A program made the translations under genes and the position numbers. Below, in pieces: positions 7,047 through 13,256 of a DNA stretch of 20,591 nt. The notes under the pieces are model-generated. The model was given only the letters and a program-made list of their open reading frames with translations, made no database searches and had not been told where the DNA came from. Position 1 is the stretch's first letter. Each line of letters opens with the position of its first letter. Source of the DNA: a virus; the IMG/VR virus record IMGVR_UViG_3300017706_000834, positions 1 through 20,591 of that record; one strand, 5' to 3'.

Positions 7047-7196
7047 TCATTTATTATATTTATAGTTAACGAATTCTTTCCAAGGGAAAAAATCCTTTCT
7101 CTCATGGCAATAGAAACGTCCTTTATAGTTCGCTTCTATACCTCTTCGAGTCTTTTCATCAGCCTTTCGGCTCTGTTTGTTACTTGCTTGTACCAT
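7047..7196 (-). CDS. Possible small overlapping ORF after the endolysin
   Basis: A 49-codon frame starts at an ATG inside the lysozyme gene and runs 89 bases beyond the lysozyme stop. The part outside the overlap is rich in aromatic residues (YKGRFYCHERKDFFPWKEF), which is unlike random translated sequence. Its last codons (NYKYN) contain the late box for the next gene, the same nesting seen at 8968-8975. The start has only a weak ribosome site, and the overlap with lysozyme is about 60 bases. It could equally be untranslated leader. No family is recognised. Confidence 0.35.
   Translation of the reverse strand: MVQASNKQSRKADEKTRRGIEANYKGRFYCHERKDFFPWKEFVNYKYNK
7057..7064 (-). promoter_or_regulatory. 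T4-type late promoter box TATAAATA
   Basis: Exact TATAAATA on the minus strand, 25 bases before the ATG at 7032 and followed by a strong GGAGG ribosome site. Together with the terminator at 6685-6708 it defines a single-gene late transcription unit. Confidence 0.72.
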
Positions 7197-7576
7197 CTTG
7201 AATCTCTGCCTTCTATAGCAGCCTCCTTCCAATCACCACACTGCAGCGCTGCATTGTGTTTATTAAATTTACTTAAGCGCGTAAGTCCCATATTGAACAT
7301 CATGTTCGCAATGACTTGTTTTACTTCTTCAGGGTAACCATCCCATCCGTCGTGTAATTTTTTGCAATCACCTATAACTGTTTCTACATCCTTTTCGAAG
7401 CATGCATCAACTCTATCCTCTGAGACTGAAGTACCCACCGATAACCCATGTTCTGGTTCTCCATCAAGGACGAGGTGACCAATTCCAAATGTTGGATAGC
7501 CAAGATGATCATGATATATTTCATAAACCACTCCTTCATCTATTTTTAATGTTTCTTTTAATTGTTCTATATTCAT
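7136..7576 (-). CDS. T4-type lysozyme (endolysin), glycoside hydrolase family 24
   Basis: 146 residues against 164 for T4 gpe. The catalytic triad E14, D23 and T29 has exactly the spacing of T4 E11-D20-T26, within KIDEGVVYEIYHDHLGYPT and FGIGH. The second lobe keeps IANMMFNMGLTRLSKFNKH and DSRWYKQVTNRAERL, matching T4 NMVFQMG and SRWYNQTPNRAKR. It hydrolyses the MurNAc-GlcNAc bond of peptidoglycan. There is no signal peptide, so a holin is needed for access to the wall; the two small membrane proteins at 5802-6369 are candidates. AAGGA lies 7 bases upstream of the ATG. The C-terminus stops about 10 residues earlier than in T4. Confidence 0.95.
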   Translation of the reverse strand: MNIEQLKETLKIDEGVVYEIYHDHLGYPTFGIGHLVLDGEPEHGLSVGTSVSEDRVDACFEKDVETVIGDCKKLHDGWDGYPEEVKQVIANMMFNMGLTRLSKFNKHNAALQCGDWKEAAIEGRDSRWYKQVTNRAERLMKRLEEV

Positions 7577-7589
7577 ATTTTTTTCCTTT

Positions 7590-7766
7590 TTATTTAAGTC
7601 TTGGTATTAAACTCCACATAAATGTTTCTGCTTCTTGTAGAGATTTAAATCTACCCATTACTTTATCAGTGCCTATTTGCATAACAGTATATATATTGTT
7701 TAAACTGTGAATTTGATAGGGGACATTCTTTATTTCACCGAGGCGCTTTTCTTTTCCAATAATCAT
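7590..7766 (-). CDS. Small conserved-looking protein, 58 residues
   Basis: The ORF reads MIIGKEKRLGEIKNVPYQIH..., has no signal or membrane segment, and ends in SLIPRLK. A central TVMQIGTDKVMGRF followed by helix SLQEAETFMWSL gives a compact beta-beta-alpha look. It fills the gap between the tail-fibre-like gene and the endolysin and stays open through it with balanced amino-acid composition. No ribosome site is obvious; the start lies 9 bases after the upstream stop. Function unknown. Confidence 0.65.
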   Translation of the reverse strand: MIIGKEKRLGEIKNVPYQIHSLNNIYTVMQIGTDKVMGRFKSLQEAETFMWSLIPRLK

Positions 7767-7775
7767 AATTTAAGC

Positions 7776-8678
7776 TTAAAAAGGTCCGCCTCCACCGCCG
7801 CCACCAGGACCGCCACCAGGACCGCCAGGAGACGCTGTTGTTCCACGAGTAAGAATCAGGGATATAGTACTTCCTTGACTTCTATAATATTGATTACCAT
7901 CATAGCCATCAGCAGCACTTGGATATGTTGTACCGCCTAAAGTCGCTCTATTATAGAAATGAAAATTGCCTCCACCCGGACCAGTAGTTCCTGTAGAATA
8001 AATCGAACCTGTTCCATAGTTACCACCAGATGGATTTGTAATACTAAAATCCCATCTTGGTGAATATGCACCTGAGGTTGTAGATACATTTGTCCAAGTG
8101 TTTGTTGCTGGAGAATATGATGCTGGGTCTTGAAATGTCATCAAATTTGTTGTTCCAGTACTTGTGGATATAGTATATGTTGCTTTTGCTTGAATTGTAG
8201 CGCTATCTAATCCTGTATAATCTTGATATGCGTACTGGTATATTGTAGCAGCTGTACTATTTGATGTATGCCATCTATGAGCAATTCTATCATTTGCAGT
8301 ATCGTGGTTCTGTCCATATCCACAAGATACTGATATAAACCCTATGCCAAAATGACTCTCCTGTCCCCATTGATTGTCTGGAACTTTAGTTAAACCACCA
8401 TTTAATTCTGGCCATCCATCTAATGCAGCTTGAACATAACCATGAAACTCTGACATAGCATGCGGAGCTGCTTGATCTGGAGAACTTCCTGCTACAGGAA
8501 AATCTACGCCTGCTCCACCTGTATATTGAAAATCATTTACGCTATCGACTGATAATCCTCGTAATGATACGTTTTGAACTGCTGATGGAGTACCAGTATC
8601 AGTACCTGCTTTTACTTGAGCAATACTATTAGTACCTGTTCCACCCATTTTTATTTCGCCTGAACTTGGTATACCCAT
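7776..8678 (-). CDS. Tail-fibre or adhesin-like virion protein with polyglycine C-terminus
   Basis: 300 residues. The N-terminus (MGIPSSGEIKMGGTGTNSIAQ, then MSEFHGY near residue 82) is of a type seen at the start of many tail-fibre-like proteins in marine T4-like phages. The middle is rich in S, T, G, Y and N with beta-strand character (TTSGAYSPRWDFSITN, STGTTGPGGGNFHFYNRATLGG), like receptor-binding beta structures. The last residues are almost all Gly and Pro (positions 283-300), resembling the glycine-rich motifs of T4-type fibre-tip adhesins. The start overlaps the 8944 gene as TAATG, and a late box at 8968-8975 precedes the pair. Role in host recognition is inferred. Confidence 0.75.
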   Translation of the reverse strand: MGIPSSGEIKMGGTGTNSIAQVKAGTDTGTPSAVQNVSLRGLSVDSVNDFQYTGGAGVDFPVAGSSPDQAAPHAMSEFHGYVQAALDGWPELNGGLTKVPDNQWGQESHFGIGFISVSCGYGQNHDTANDRIAHRWHTSNSTAATIYQYAYQDYTGLDSATIQAKATYTISTSTGTTNLMTFQDPASYSPATNTWTNVSTTSGAYSPRWDFSITNPSGGNYGTGSIYSTGTTGPGGGNFHFYNRATLGGTTYPSAADGYDGNQYYRSQGSTISLILTRGTTASPGGPGGGPGGGGGGGPF

Positions 8679-8944
8679 TACTTAATAATCTCCGATATCA
8701 TATCTTCAAATGCTTCTACTTTTTCAGTTCTTCCTGGCCAGTAGATATAATCTTTTTCTGGATTTGCTTTTAAATTGCTAAGTAAAGGTAATATAGCGTT
8801 ATATAGTTTATTTAATTTCTCTTCAGTTTGTTCTGCAGATTCTGATACTGCAGAAGCTTCAGTTGATAACTTTTGTACTGCTTCAAGTTCATTTTCATCT
8901 ACAGCTGTAAAGCCAAAATCAAATTGTTCTATATCTATACTCAT
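8678..8944 (-). CDS. Conserved T4-like marine phage protein, 88 residues
   Basis: An acidic, mostly helical protein. It has an N-terminal SIDIEQFDFGFTAVDE, a coiled-coil-like stretch rich in A, E and S, and a C-terminal DYIYWPGRTEKVEAFEDM. From memory the motif YIYWP-x-R-x-x-K-x-x-x-F recurs in small proteins of cyanophages and pelagiphages located near structural genes. GAGGA lies about 6 bases before the ATG, and a late box is 24 bases upstream. It is coupled to the fibre-like gene (TAATG). A chaperone or minor structural role for the fibre is possible but unproven. Confidence 0.8.
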   Translation of the reverse strand: MSIDIEQFDFGFTAVDENELEAVQKLSTEASAVSESAEQTEEKLNKLYNAILPLLSNLKANPEKDYIYWPGRTEKVEAFEDMISEIIK

Positions 8945-8945
8945 A

Positions 8946-9167
8946 TTATTCCTCTAACTTATACTTATATTTATAATGTCTTGGTATCACTTTTGAATTA
9001 TCTGTGTGTATTTGTGTATCAGCATGTTTAGGTGTTTCTTTACGAACTTTAATTTCTGGTTTCTTTTTACCAAATATCTTATCCCAGTTATCTGCATAGG
9101 CACTATCGTCTGCAGTACTTCTTCTACCAGAACCTTTTCCACCATGCCATTGTTTTTTACTATCCAT
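8946..9167 (-). CDS. Small basic conserved phage protein, 73 residues
   Basis: Starts MDSKKQWHGGKGSGRRST and continues with YADNWDKIFGKKK, a pattern I recognise from unannotated small proteins of T4-like marine phages. The rest is charged with no membrane segment, ending YKYKYKLEE. The start overlaps the end of the 51-residue membrane ORF (stop within ATGGATAG), indicating coupling. A second frame across the same bases (8987-9178) lacks these conserved features and was discarded. The late box for the next gene is embedded in the final Tyr/Lys codons. Function unknown. Confidence 0.8.
   Translation of the reverse strand: MDSKKQWHGGKGSGRRSTADDSAYADNWDKIFGKKKPEIKVRKETPKHADTQIHTDNSKVIPRHYKYKYKLEE
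8968..8975 (-). promoter_or_regulatory. T4-type late promoter box TATAAATA
   Basis: Exact TATAAATA on the minus strand, 24 bases before the ATG at 8944 and nested in the HYKYK codons of the 9167 gene. It would drive the 8944 gene and the tail-fibre-like gene late in infection, as expected for virion proteins. Confidence 0.68.
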
Positions 9168-9315
9168 AATATATCCAATATGTTACTGCACCACCAATTA
9201 ATATAAGTGCTAAAAGCGTACTTAGAATTTTCTTTCTAAATTCAGTTTTCTGCTTTTTATGATATTCTTCTAGATTAAGAACTTCTTTAATTCTATCTAA
9301 TTTCTTGGAAGACAA
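9160..9315 (-). CDS. Small membrane protein, 51 residues (TTG start)
   Basis: From a TTG at 9315, with AGGAG 8 bases upstream; a GTG at 9321 is also in frame but too close to that site. The product has a charged N-terminal helix (KKLDRIKEVLNLEEYHKKQK) and one transmembrane helix (about residues 31-48, LSTLLALILIGGAVTYW). It overlaps the end of the 9496 gene by 23 bases and the start of the 9167 gene by 8, a typical packed phage arrangement. It explains what would otherwise be a 125-base gap. Function unknown. Confidence 0.6.
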   Translation of the reverse strand: MSSKKLDRIKEVLNLEEYHKKQKTEFRKKILSTLLALILIGGAVTYWIYYG

Positions 9316-9496
9316 CTCCACCTCTCCTAACTAACTCGTTCTTAATCTTTTGCTTATCTCTTTTACGTGTATTAGCATTATTAAACTTTTCAATTAATTC
9401 TTTTATTGCAATCATCTTAATGTATGAATGTTCAGTTGTTAATTTACCAGTATTTCTATCTTTTATTGTTACGCTTTTGCCTAATTTTATTGCCAT
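9293..9496 (-). CDS. Small basic phage protein, 67 residues
   Basis: Lys/Arg-rich, with an N-terminal beta hairpin-like region (IKLGKSVTIKDRNTGKLTT) and a C-terminal helix (ELIEKFNNANTRKRDKQKIK). It has no signal peptide or membrane segment. Its ATG shares a base with the stop of the HAD gene (TAATG), so the two are co-translated. Similar small proteins beside the HAD gene occur, from memory, in marine T4-like phages. Function not recognised. Confidence 0.75.
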   Translation of the reverse strand: MAIKLGKSVTIKDRNTGKLTTEHSYIKMIAIKELIEKFNNANTRKRDKQKIKNELVRRGGVVFQEIR

Positions 9497-10101
9497 TATT
9501 TTACCCTCTTTACGCTTCCTTTTAAATCTGCTAAATAAGCAAACATTTCTACTGTAGGAAACTCTTTTTTCAAATCAAGTAATGCAGTTAAGTTTTCTTT
9601 GTGGTCATCAAATAATCTTATTCTCGCATACTCACCAGTTTTTAAATACTTTCTAAATATTACTTTCTTATTTTCAGCGCTACTACCGCTCATATTACCA
9701 GCTCTCTCTACGTATACATTTTTCATTGGTATACCATGAGCTTCAAAAGTTTTGATAAAGAGATTCTTATCATCCATATCACTTCTTGCAGTTACAACAA
9801 TAACCTTTGAACCTTTTTTGGTTGCGTTACTTATAATTGCTTTTGCCTTTTGTACCATACGAGCAATTGGAGTTGCTGTTTGATAGAATATTTTAGCTGA
9901 TCTAAATTCACCAAAGTCATATTCTTCGTTCTTACGTAGTTTATAACTGTTAAACTCCATTGGAGTAAGCGGTTTACTTTGTCCAGTATTTTTGTTTTTT
10001 ACGATTACACGAGCTTTAGACACGAACATAGTATCATCAATATCAAATATTGTTAATCCTTTGCCTGCTCTTTCAGCTAAAAACTCGTTAAACTTTTTCA
10101 T
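9496..10101 (-). CDS. HAD-superfamily phosphatase-like protein
   Basis: 201 residues. HAD motif I is FDIDDTMF (nucleophile D20, acid/base D22), motif II is VVTARSD (T104), a Lys near 145 fits motif III, and motif IV is RLFDDHKEN (D165, D166). The layout is like the phosphatase half of T4 polynucleotide kinase and related phage nucleotidases, but no kinase P-loop is present. A role in removing 3'-phosphates or acting on nucleotides is plausible; the substrate is unknown. It lies directly under one of the four sigma70-type promoters with only 6 bases between the -10 and the ATG, and a late box lies further upstream, so it may be read both early and late. Confidence 0.85.
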   Translation of the reverse strand: MKKFNEFLAERAGKGLTIFDIDDTMFVSKARVIVKNKNTGQSKPLTPMEFNSYKLRKNEEYDFGEFRSAKIFYQTATPIARMVQKAKAIISNATKKGSKVIVVTARSDMDDKNLFIKTFEAHGIPMKNVYVERAGNMSGSSAENKKVIFRKYLKTGEYARIRLFDDHKENLTALLDLKKEFPTVEMFAYLADLKGSVKRVK

Positions 10102-10107
10102 AGATAT

Positions 10108-10136
10108 ATTATACCATACTTTTTTATAAATGTAAA
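10108..10136 (-). promoter_or_regulatory. Sigma70-type promoter (TTTACA-17-TATAAT), leaderless
   Basis: -35 TTTACA at 10131-10136, 17-base spacer ending TATGG, and -10 TATAAT at 10108-10113. TGG before the -10 gives an extended -10. Only 6 bases separate the -10 from the ATG at 10101, so the expected start site is at or next to the A of ATG. It is one of four matching promoters in the window. Confidence 0.85.
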
Positions 10137-10140
10137 TATC

Positions 10141-10148
10141 TATTTATA
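10141..10148 (-). promoter_or_regulatory. Possible late promoter box TATAAATA upstream of the sigma70 promoter
   Basis: Exact TATAAATA on the minus strand, 40 bases before the ATG at 10101 and 5 bases upstream of the -35 of the sigma70-type promoter. If used, the HAD-to-9167 genes would have both an early and a late start. Confidence 0.5.
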
Positions 10149-10160
10149 AGAATTTTACAT

Positions 10161-10367
10161 TTACAGATGCTTTTCTACCATATCTAATACGTCTTGATAT
10201 TTAGCTGCTTCCATTAATTCTTTCTCAATGGTCTCAATTAAATCCGGATGTTCAGCAACACCGACATGAGAACCCAAAAGAATGTTAGCATTCATTATAT
10301 GTTTCTGTACATGAGCAGCAGCATGAACTTTAAGTGTATGTATTATTTTATCTTTATAGTTTGCCAT
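10161..10367 (-). CDS. Conserved small phage protein, 68 residues
   Basis: An all-helical, His-rich small protein (HTLKVHAAAHVQKHIMNANILL, then VAEHPDLIETIEKELMEAAKY). The VGVAEHPDLIETIEKEL segment is, from memory, well conserved in cyanophage and pelagiphage hypotheticals. GGGAG lies 7 bases upstream of the ATG, inside the end of the nuclease gene. It is the last gene of the operon that begins at 13207. No catalytic motif is seen; function unknown. Confidence 0.8.
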   Translation of the reverse strand: MANYKDKIIHTLKVHAAAHVQKHIMNANILLGSHVGVAEHPDLIETIEKELMEAAKYQDVLDMVEKHL

Positions 10368-10369
10368 TT

Positions 10370-11044
10370 TTATCTCCCGAATAGTTTTCTACGTTTATAT
10401 TCATTTATAGTATTAATTAAATCTTTTGTCCAATTATCTCTATCTTCAACAAAGACTTGAGAACCTTCATCACCAGCAATACAAACAACTAATTGTTTTA
10501 TTGGCATGCCAGTTCTTTCTTCCCACATAATTGCGTAAGCTGCGCATTGCATAAAGTATGAACTAATCCATTCTTTCTTTTTTAACTTACGTGATGTCTT
10601 CCAATCAATAATAGAATCTACGCCTTTCCACTGACCAACCAGGTCAACTCTTCCAGCTAAACCTAAATGCTTAGAATAAAGTGGAGCTTCTTGTTGATAT
10701 ACCTTTGTAACACTCTCATCTAGGACAGGTTGTATATCCTTAAAGGTCTGTACGTTATGTGGCATTTCTCCTTTGATAAAGTCAGGGTCATTTGCTACAT
10801 ATTTTTCTATTATGTTATGGACTGTTGTTCCACGTGAACTTGCTTGACGAGATATCCTATTGGCTTCTTCTTCGCCAACTCTTGCTCTCCAAGCTTGTAT
10901 TGCTTCTTCTGATAGTATTGAAAGGACTGTAGTAACTGAAGCGTACTTATTTCCTTCGGGATCTGAATAAAATCGTCCCTTGTCGCCTGTGACGGCTTCT
11001 AAATCGTTGTAACCTAAATCTTTAGGTTCATGTATAAATTTCAT
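10370..11044 (-). CDS. RecB-like PD-(D/E)XK exonuclease
   Basis: 224 residues. The motifs of the RecB/Cas4-like nuclease fold appear in order: RGTTVHNIIEKY (H76), GRVDLVG (D134), IIDWKTSRK (D147 and K149) and QCAAYAIMW (Q166, Y170). No cysteine cluster of the Cas4 Fe-S type is visible. Such nucleases are widespread in marine T4-like phages and probably act in recombination, DNA repair or host DNA breakdown. The start is 3 bases after the stop of a small membrane protein gene in the PhoH operon. Confidence 0.88.
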   Translation of the reverse strand: MKFIHEPKDLGYNDLEAVTGDKGRFYSDPEGNKYASVTTVLSILSEEAIQAWRARVGEEEANRISRQASSRGTTVHNIIEKYVANDPDFIKGEMPHNVQTFKDIQPVLDESVTKVYQQEAPLYSKHLGLAGRVDLVGQWKGVDSIIDWKTSRKLKKKEWISSYFMQCAAYAIMWEERTGMPIKQLVVCIAGDEGSQVFVEDRDNWTKDLINTINEYKRRKLFGR

Positions 11045-11046
11045 AA

Positions 11047-11211
11047 TTAATTAATAATGTAATATGTTCCTGCAATTAATACGAATATTATTCCTAAAAA
11101 TATTGAACCTACTATAAAGGCAGTCATCATAATGTTAAGTGGCGTAATTTTATATTCTTCTATTGAGCCCACGCCAAGTAAGAGCTTAAAATATACTTTA
11201 AAAAAAGACAT
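11047..11211 (-). CDS. Small membrane protein, 54 residues
   Basis: The product MSFFKVYFKLLLGVGSIEEY... has one strongly hydrophobic C-terminal helix (about residues 28-52, IMMTAFIVGSIFLGIIFVLIAG). The gene overlaps the 11380 gene by 14 bases and its stop is 3 bases from the nuclease start, so it fits the operon exactly and fills the gap. No ribosome site stands out. Function unknown; together with its neighbour it makes a pair of small membrane proteins after phoH. Confidence 0.65.
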   Translation of the reverse strand: MSFFKVYFKLLLGVGSIEEYKITPLNIMMTAFIVGSIFLGIIFVLIAGTYYIIN

Positions 11212-11380
11212 TGTTAAATTTAAATACTAAAAGCATCGATCCAAACATAAATATTTGTACAATTGTTGGTATTACTACAAAGAGTTGTAATGGGTCAAAA
11301 TCGCCTTTCATAAAATAATCTGTGTTTTGCCACTCTTCTACTTCTTCTGGAGTAGCATCTCTGTATTCTTCGTTTATCAT
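11198..11380 (-). CDS. Small membrane protein, 60 residues
   Basis: An acidic N-terminal half (NEEYRDATPEEVEEWQN) is followed by one transmembrane helix (about residues 32-53, LQLFVVIPTIVQIFMFGSML). The start overlaps the phoH stop as ATGA, a sign of coupled translation. It contains no recognisable domain. A membrane partner for PhoH or a superinfection or lysis factor are possibilities without direct support. Confidence 0.7.
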   Translation of the reverse strand: MINEEYRDATPEEVEEWQNTDYFMKGDFDPLQLFVVIPTIVQIFMFGSMLLVFKFNNVFF

Positions 11381-12069
11381 AGTTTATTATTCTCTAACAT
11401 TTCTTTTGTCATTATAAAGTCTCTTACTAAACCACTACGTACAATATCTTTCCATTCAAATTCTATGTGGTCAAAGCTCTTCATATTATTTAATATATTT
11501 ATAAACTTATATAAACCGCTTTTATCATTCTGTTTAACAAAATCGCTTTGGTAATAATCACCTGATATAATTAACCTACAATTATCGCCAAGCCTTGTGA
11601 TAACACTACAGAGTTCATGAAAGTTGCAGTTTTGAGCTTCATCAATAACAACTACAGCATCGTGTATTGTAATACCACGTATAAATGACGTTGTTAAGAA
11701 CTCAATGTTTTTAAACTGTTCCATCTTTTTATATGCATCGATATCTCTAAATAACTCATTAACAATTGCTGTATATGGCGCTTTATAAGCATCTTCTTTT
11801 TCTTCTATTGTACCTGGTAAGAATCCCATATCTCTTGTAGGGACTGCACTTCTTACAACTACAACTTTCTGTTGTTTTTGATTCTTATCTAAAGCTGCAC
11901 TGATACCAAAGTATAATGATAAGAATGTTTTACCAGTACCAGCTGATCCACTAAGTATAAGATTCTGATTATTATTCCATGAATCATAAACCTTTTCTTG
12001 ACTCAAAGTCAATGGTTTATATTTAGCTATATGATCGAGACGTAATTTGCTTGGTTTCTTTTGTTGCAT
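11377..12069 (-). CDS. phoH: PhoH-like ATPase
   Basis: 230 residues. Walker A GSAGTGKT at 41-48, PhoH motif RSAVPTRDMGFLPG at about 73-86, Walker B VVVIDEAQN with D143/E144, and RLIISGDYYQSDF near the sensor region. Strong match to the PhoH family, whose phage members are common in marine viruses. The cellular role is unsettled; RNA- or phosphate-stress-related ATPase/helicase activities have been proposed. The start shares a base with the stop of the FmdB-like gene. There is no Pho box-like promoter directly before it, so expression appears to follow the operon promoter at 13215-13243 and not phosphate control. Confidence 0.93.
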   Translation of the reverse strand: MQQKKPSKLRLDHIAKYKPLTLSQEKVYDSWNNNQNLILSGSAGTGKTFLSLYFGISAALDKNQKQQKVVVVRSAVPTRDMGFLPGTIEEKEDAYKAPYTAIVNELFRDIDAYKKMEQFKNIEFLTTSFIRGITIHDAVVVIDEAQNCNFHELCSVITRLGDNCRLIISGDYYQSDFVKQNDKSGLYKFINILNNMKSFDHIEFEWKDIVRSGLVRDFIMTKEMLENNKL

Positions 12070-12314
12070 TATTTAGACTTAATTAATCCTCTATCTTTAG
12101 GTGGTAGACCTGATTTAATTCTTTCTTGTACTTCTTTCCAACCTCCACCAGCTCTTGTAAGAACTGACTTACCACCATCATGGTCTATATTCAATGTTGT
12201 ATAGTGTGACTTAACATCTGGATTATCTTCTAAGAATTTAACTTTATTATCATAAGACATAAACTTTTCGAATACTTCGCCTGTCTTTGTATTTTTAAAT
12301 TCATATGTAGGCAT
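12069..12314 (-). CDS. FmdB-like small protein lacking the zinc-binding cysteines
   Basis: 81 residues. It opens MPTYEFKNTKTGEVFEKFMS, the N-terminal pattern of FmdB-type zinc-ribbon proteins, but no cysteine occurs anywhere, so the usual CxxC knuckles are gone. The remainder is basic and Gly-rich (DHDGGKSVLTRAGGGWKEVQ) and ends KDRGLIKSK. Similar proteins are, from memory, common in marine T4-like phages. It sits directly between the 12890 gene (stop adjacent to the ATG) and phoH (TAATG). Function unknown. Confidence 0.78.
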   Translation of the reverse strand: MPTYEFKNTKTGEVFEKFMSYDNKVKFLEDNPDVKSHYTTLNIDHDGGKSVLTRAGGGWKEVQERIKSGLPPKDRGLIKSK

Positions 12315-12890
12315 TTATACTACTCCTAGTTTTTTAACTGTAAACCATTCTGGTATTGGTCTTTTTGTCCAATCCATTTTGAATCGATCTTGCTTTGTAT
12401 GATAAAAGTTTCTGTATGATTCAACTGCATCAGTTCCGCCAAGTCCAGTAACAACGCATTCAGGATTTGAACCCATTGCAAGTTTGAATGATGTTTTGCC
12501 TGTTTTAATATTGTTAGGCTGATGTTTAAGTGCTTCACGTAGTTTAGTATCAGTTGAATGTATTTTACCATACCTATATGTATACTCATCGCAAAGTGCA
12601 ATAAAATGATTGTAATGCCAGGTGTAATTACAACAGCCTTCACGAGTCCATATAGTTGATGGATGATTAAAATGGCATGCTTTGTATAAGACATCTTCTC
12701 TTTCATCGAGTAGTTTCCAATACTGTAACATTGCGCCTGATTTAGATGGCCTTCTTTCCATTACACCATCTAGCATACGATGAACTGTTGATAGCATTTG
12801 AGCTGATTCAACAATCATTTTGACAACATGTTTGTCGCATTGGTCTTGAGCAGCAATCACTGGGTCATTATCGAGTACGAATATATTCAT
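12315..12890 (-). CDS. Conserved T4-like marine phage protein, 191 residues
   Basis: Soluble protein with no signal peptide and many conserved-looking His, Cys, Trp and Asp residues: DNDPVIAAQDQCDKHVVKMI, ACHFNHPSTIWTREG, CCNYTWHYNHFIALCDEY. The C-terminus reads SYRNFYHTKQDRFKMDWTKR. The His/Cys richness hints at metal binding or catalysis but matches no enzyme I can name. I recall the family as a common hypothetical of cyanophages and pelagiphages. It overlaps the SWIM gene as ATGA. A second frame at 12326-12706 is a shadow. Confidence 0.82.
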   Translation of the reverse strand: MNIFVLDNDPVIAAQDQCDKHVVKMIVESAQMLSTVHRMLDGVMERRPSKSGAMLQYWKLLDEREDVLYKACHFNHPSTIWTREGCCNYTWHYNHFIALCDEYTYRYGKIHSTDTKLREALKHQPNNIKTGKTSFKLAMGSNPECVVTGLGGTDAVESYRNFYHTKQDRFKMDWTKRPIPEWFTVKKLGVV

Positions 12891-13207
12891 GCTACTTTCT
12901 CCATATGTTTACAACTGCCTCTGAATTTAAAGCCAGGACATGAGCATTTGTTATTGACAATAGTATATGTATTACCATTGCTACCTTTAACAGTGATTGC
13001 TCCATCTGGCAATTCTTCTGGCCATTCGCCAATAAGTTTGAATTTGCGTCTTGATTTCGAAAACTGCTTCATAGGAGTTTTAAACTCTTTGTAAGCGCCA
13101 CCTTTAGGCATATAACCTATAAGGTATCCGTGGCTGTTAACGTAGTAGTCGCCGTTTGATATTTGCTGGTCATTCCAGTCTGTTGTTTCGCGTAGTATTT
13201 GTATCAT
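12887..13207 (-). CDS. SWIM-type zinc-finger protein
   Basis: 106 residues. The C-terminus carries a SWIM signature C88-x-C90-x8-C99-x-H101 (KCSCPGFKFRGSCKHMEK). SWIM fingers bind DNA or mediate protein contacts, usually inside larger proteins; here the finger ends a small protein with a beta-rich N-terminal part (GDYYVNSHGYLIGYMP, NGNTYTIVNNK). It is the first gene of the phoH operon and lies 7 bases from a -10 element, so its mRNA should be leaderless. As an early-type DNA-binding candidate it could act on host or phage transcription; that is inference. Confidence 0.82.
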   Translation of the reverse strand: MIQILRETTDWNDQQISNGDYYVNSHGYLIGYMPKGGAYKEFKTPMKQFSKSRRKFKLIGEWPEELPDGAITVKGSNGNTYTIVNNKCSCPGFKFRGSCKHMEKVA

Positions 13208-13214
13208 AATATAT

Positions 13215-13243
13215 ATTATACCATAGTTTCAATCAAATGTAAA
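13215..13243 (-). promoter_or_regulatory. Sigma70-type promoter (TTTACA-17-TATAAT), leaderless
   Basis: -35 TTTACA at 13238-13243, 17-base spacer ending TATGG, and -10 TATAAT at 13215-13220 with an extended-10 TG. Seven bases separate it from the ATG at 13207. Shares AAACGTTTACA with the promoters at 15143 and 19978. Confidence 0.88.
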
Positions 13244-13256
13244 CGTTTTTTTGGGT

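Noticed and set aside
8987-9178. Second minus-strand frame over the 9167 gene
   Set aside because: The alternative frame gives a low-quality product, while the 9167 frame has a conserved-looking WHGGKGSGRR start and couples to its neighbours.
11496-11503. TATAAATA inside phoH
   Set aside because: The next start (11380) is about 116 bases away, farther than for the other boxes; not supported as a promoter.
12326-12706. 126-codon minus-strand frame inside the 12890 gene
   Set aside because: Out-of-frame shadow of a longer gene with ATGA coupling upstream and adjacent start downstream.
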